Notes under the pieces: generated by a model
The model's input: only the letters and a program-made list of their open reading frames with translations
What the model was told of the DNA's origin: nothing
The model's database searches: none
In this document: positions 13,823 through 14,712 of the stretch, piece after piece
How the letters are laid out: every line of letters starts with the position of its first letter
Numbering within the stretch: the stretch's first letter is position 1
Program-made: the position numbers and the translations under genes
Assembly (NCBI GenBank): GCA_905214995.1
Contig: CAJMOT010000047.1
Span: 1 to 14,712, forward strand
DNA: 14,712 nt
Reading direction: 5' to 3'
From: an uncultured bacterium
Lineage (GTDB): Bacteria > Verrucomicrobiota > Verrucomicrobiia > Opitutales > Intestinicryptomonadaceae

Positions 13823-14153
13823 GGTGAAGAAGCTCTTTAAAATCTCCTACACCGATATTCCACCCGCAATAAAGCTTCAACAATATTTTATCGCTAAGAT
13901 AAAATTTGCCGCGGACGACTGCCATGCGCGGGTTCGGCTGCGATTCCCCCGCAATAGCGCCGGCTTTTCGGCGGCCGCCGCGCAATTTCTCAACCATATT
14001 TTCCATTGCACGCATCCGCGTAATCGCAAGGCAAATCTCCGCGCGAGCCGCGTCCATTTTAGGACTTTATCCGCGCCTTTTCCGAAATGCCGAAACCCGC
14101 GAGCGAAAATTTTTGGAAATAAACAGCGGCAAATACGCGCTTAGGGCAAATCG
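13823..14153. other. Gene-poor stretch upstream of the thioesterase
   Basis: About 330 bases between the stop of the minus-strand membrane protein (14154) and the thioesterase start. The part next to the thioesterase (13840-13910) is AT-rich and probably holds its promoter; I see no clear -35/-10 pair. An 83-codon minus-strand open frame (14057-13806) overlaps the thioesterase start by 17 bases, but its codon use is mixed and I recognise no family, so I do not call it a gene. Confidence 0.4.
13885..13905. promoter_or_regulatory. Perfect inverted repeat, possible operator for the thioesterase gene
   Basis: ATTTTATC (13885-13892) and GATAAAAT (13898-13905) form perfect 8-base arms around GCTAA. 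It lies 63-83 bases before the thioesterase start, in an AT-rich patch in otherwise GC-rich DNA, which is where an operator or a promoter-overlapping regulator site would be. It has no T run that would make it a terminator. Function is inferred. Confidence 0.4.
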
Positions 14154-14712
14154 TCAGCCCCAAAACAGCAATACCGCGCACGCGAGCACCACTCCGCCGG
14201 ATATTGCGCGGCCCCATTTTTGGAAAAACTCTCCGCCGCCCCTTACGAATCCGAGCCCGAACATCACGGCGGCAGTCATGGCGAGCATAGTTGCAACCGT
14301 TGAAACCGAAAACGCGGCGACCACTGAGGCGACCCCCGTCCAGTCGCCTTCGGAAGCTGGAACCATGACGAGCGGAGCGAGTATTTCGCACGGGCCAAGG
14401 GTGAAAATCAAAAACAGCGTCCAAAAATTCGCCCTGTCGGAAAATCCGCTCGAGACATCCGCCGCCACCTTATTTTCAGCCCGCCGCTCCGCGGCAGCAC
14501 AGGCAGATCCTCCCCGCAAACGACGCGCGCACTTCCGCCGCAAAGTACGCGAGCGCAAACGCCAAAAAGAGCCACCTCATCGCATTTTCGCGGATTTCCT
14601 CCGCCGCCTCGACGGAGCCTATCCCCGCGCCGAGCGCGACTCCTATTCCGCCGACAAGCGCGGACGACAGCACATGCCCCGCCCCGCACGCCGCCGCCAG
14701 CGCGAGGGCCCG
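14154..14712 (-). pseudogene. Polytopic membrane protein, UreH/TauE-like (LGPCE motif), frame broken by one base and cut by window end
   Basis: Two frames on the minus strand together look like one membrane protein. The upstream part runs from the window edge (14712) to TGA at 14478-14476 and has GAGHVLSSALVGGIGVALGAGIG, an EAAEEIRENAMRWLFLAFALAYF segment and a Cys-rich end (RICLCCRG). The downstream part, in the +1 frame, has ANFWTLFLIFTLGPCEILAPL and two more membrane helices and stops at 14154. In relatives of the UreH/DsbD_2-like group, as I remember them, GHxLSS, E..R..AAWLL.AFG and LGPCEPLIPLLM occur in one chain, often with a His-rich loop between. Dropping one G in the GGG at 14480-14482 region would join the frames. 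Options are a pseudogene, a sequence error, a +1 frameshift at GGC-TGA, or a separate second protein from GTG 14468. The transported ion is unknown. Confidence 0.6.

Noticed and set aside
13806..14057. 83-codon minus-strand open frame before the thioesterase
   Set aside because: No Shine-Dalgarno, mixed codon use, no recognised family, and its end runs through the likely thioesterase promoter zone and its palindrome.

Overview
This window is a GC-rich bacterial chromosome segment, mostly of housekeeping and cell-envelope genes. The 5' end of the first gene and the 5' end of the last gene (minus strand) are cut by the window edges. The lineage is not certain. A Verrucomicrobiota-type genome (Opitutae-like) is my best inference, from a Tat-exported Gfo/Idh oxidoreductase, the scarcity of Shine-Dalgarno sequences, and the mix of gene families. 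I found no CRISPR array, insertion sequence, phage gene, integrase or recognisable defence system, and no clear case for a wholly new biological system.

Layout. (1) 1-4384, plus strand: the C-terminal part of ribD (riboflavin synthesis), a SAM methyltransferase and a large exported M16 zinc peptidase. They are joined by two 4-base ATGA overlaps and end at a GC-rich intrinsic terminator. (2) 4522-8491, plus strand: pyrH (UMP kinase), frr (ribosome recycling), proB (glutamate 5-kinase with PUA domain), sufT (Fe-S assembly) and an orphan PstS-like periplasmic binding protein, with gaps of only 14-54 bases. (3) 8522-8630: tRNA-Gly(GCC) with encoded CCA and its own terminator. (4) 8751-9965: a YbdG-type mechanosensitive channel. 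(5) 9966-10351: a long non-coding stretch with a very good intrinsic terminator in the middle, possibly an attenuated leader or small RNA. (6) 10352-11670: the two-gene exporter yjjP-yjjB (ThrE family), with a GTGA overlap. (7) 11961-13286, minus strand: the Gfo/Idh/MocA oxidoreductase, with its own sigma70-like promoter, structured leader and terminator, converging on yjjPB. (8) 13439-13822, minus: a PaaI-type hotdog thioesterase. (9) 14154-14712, minus: a polytopic membrane protein of the UreH/TauE-like kind whose frame is broken by one base.

Two features stand out at genome scale. ATA is the main isoleucine codon in ordinary genes here (17 of 29 in proB, 14 of 26 in the binding protein), which is odd for GC-rich DNA, while the oxidoreductase gene uses ATC (17 of 27) and ATA only 6 times. 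Also, only three of the eleven visible start sites (frr, proB, yjjB) have a convincing Shine-Dalgarno sequence.
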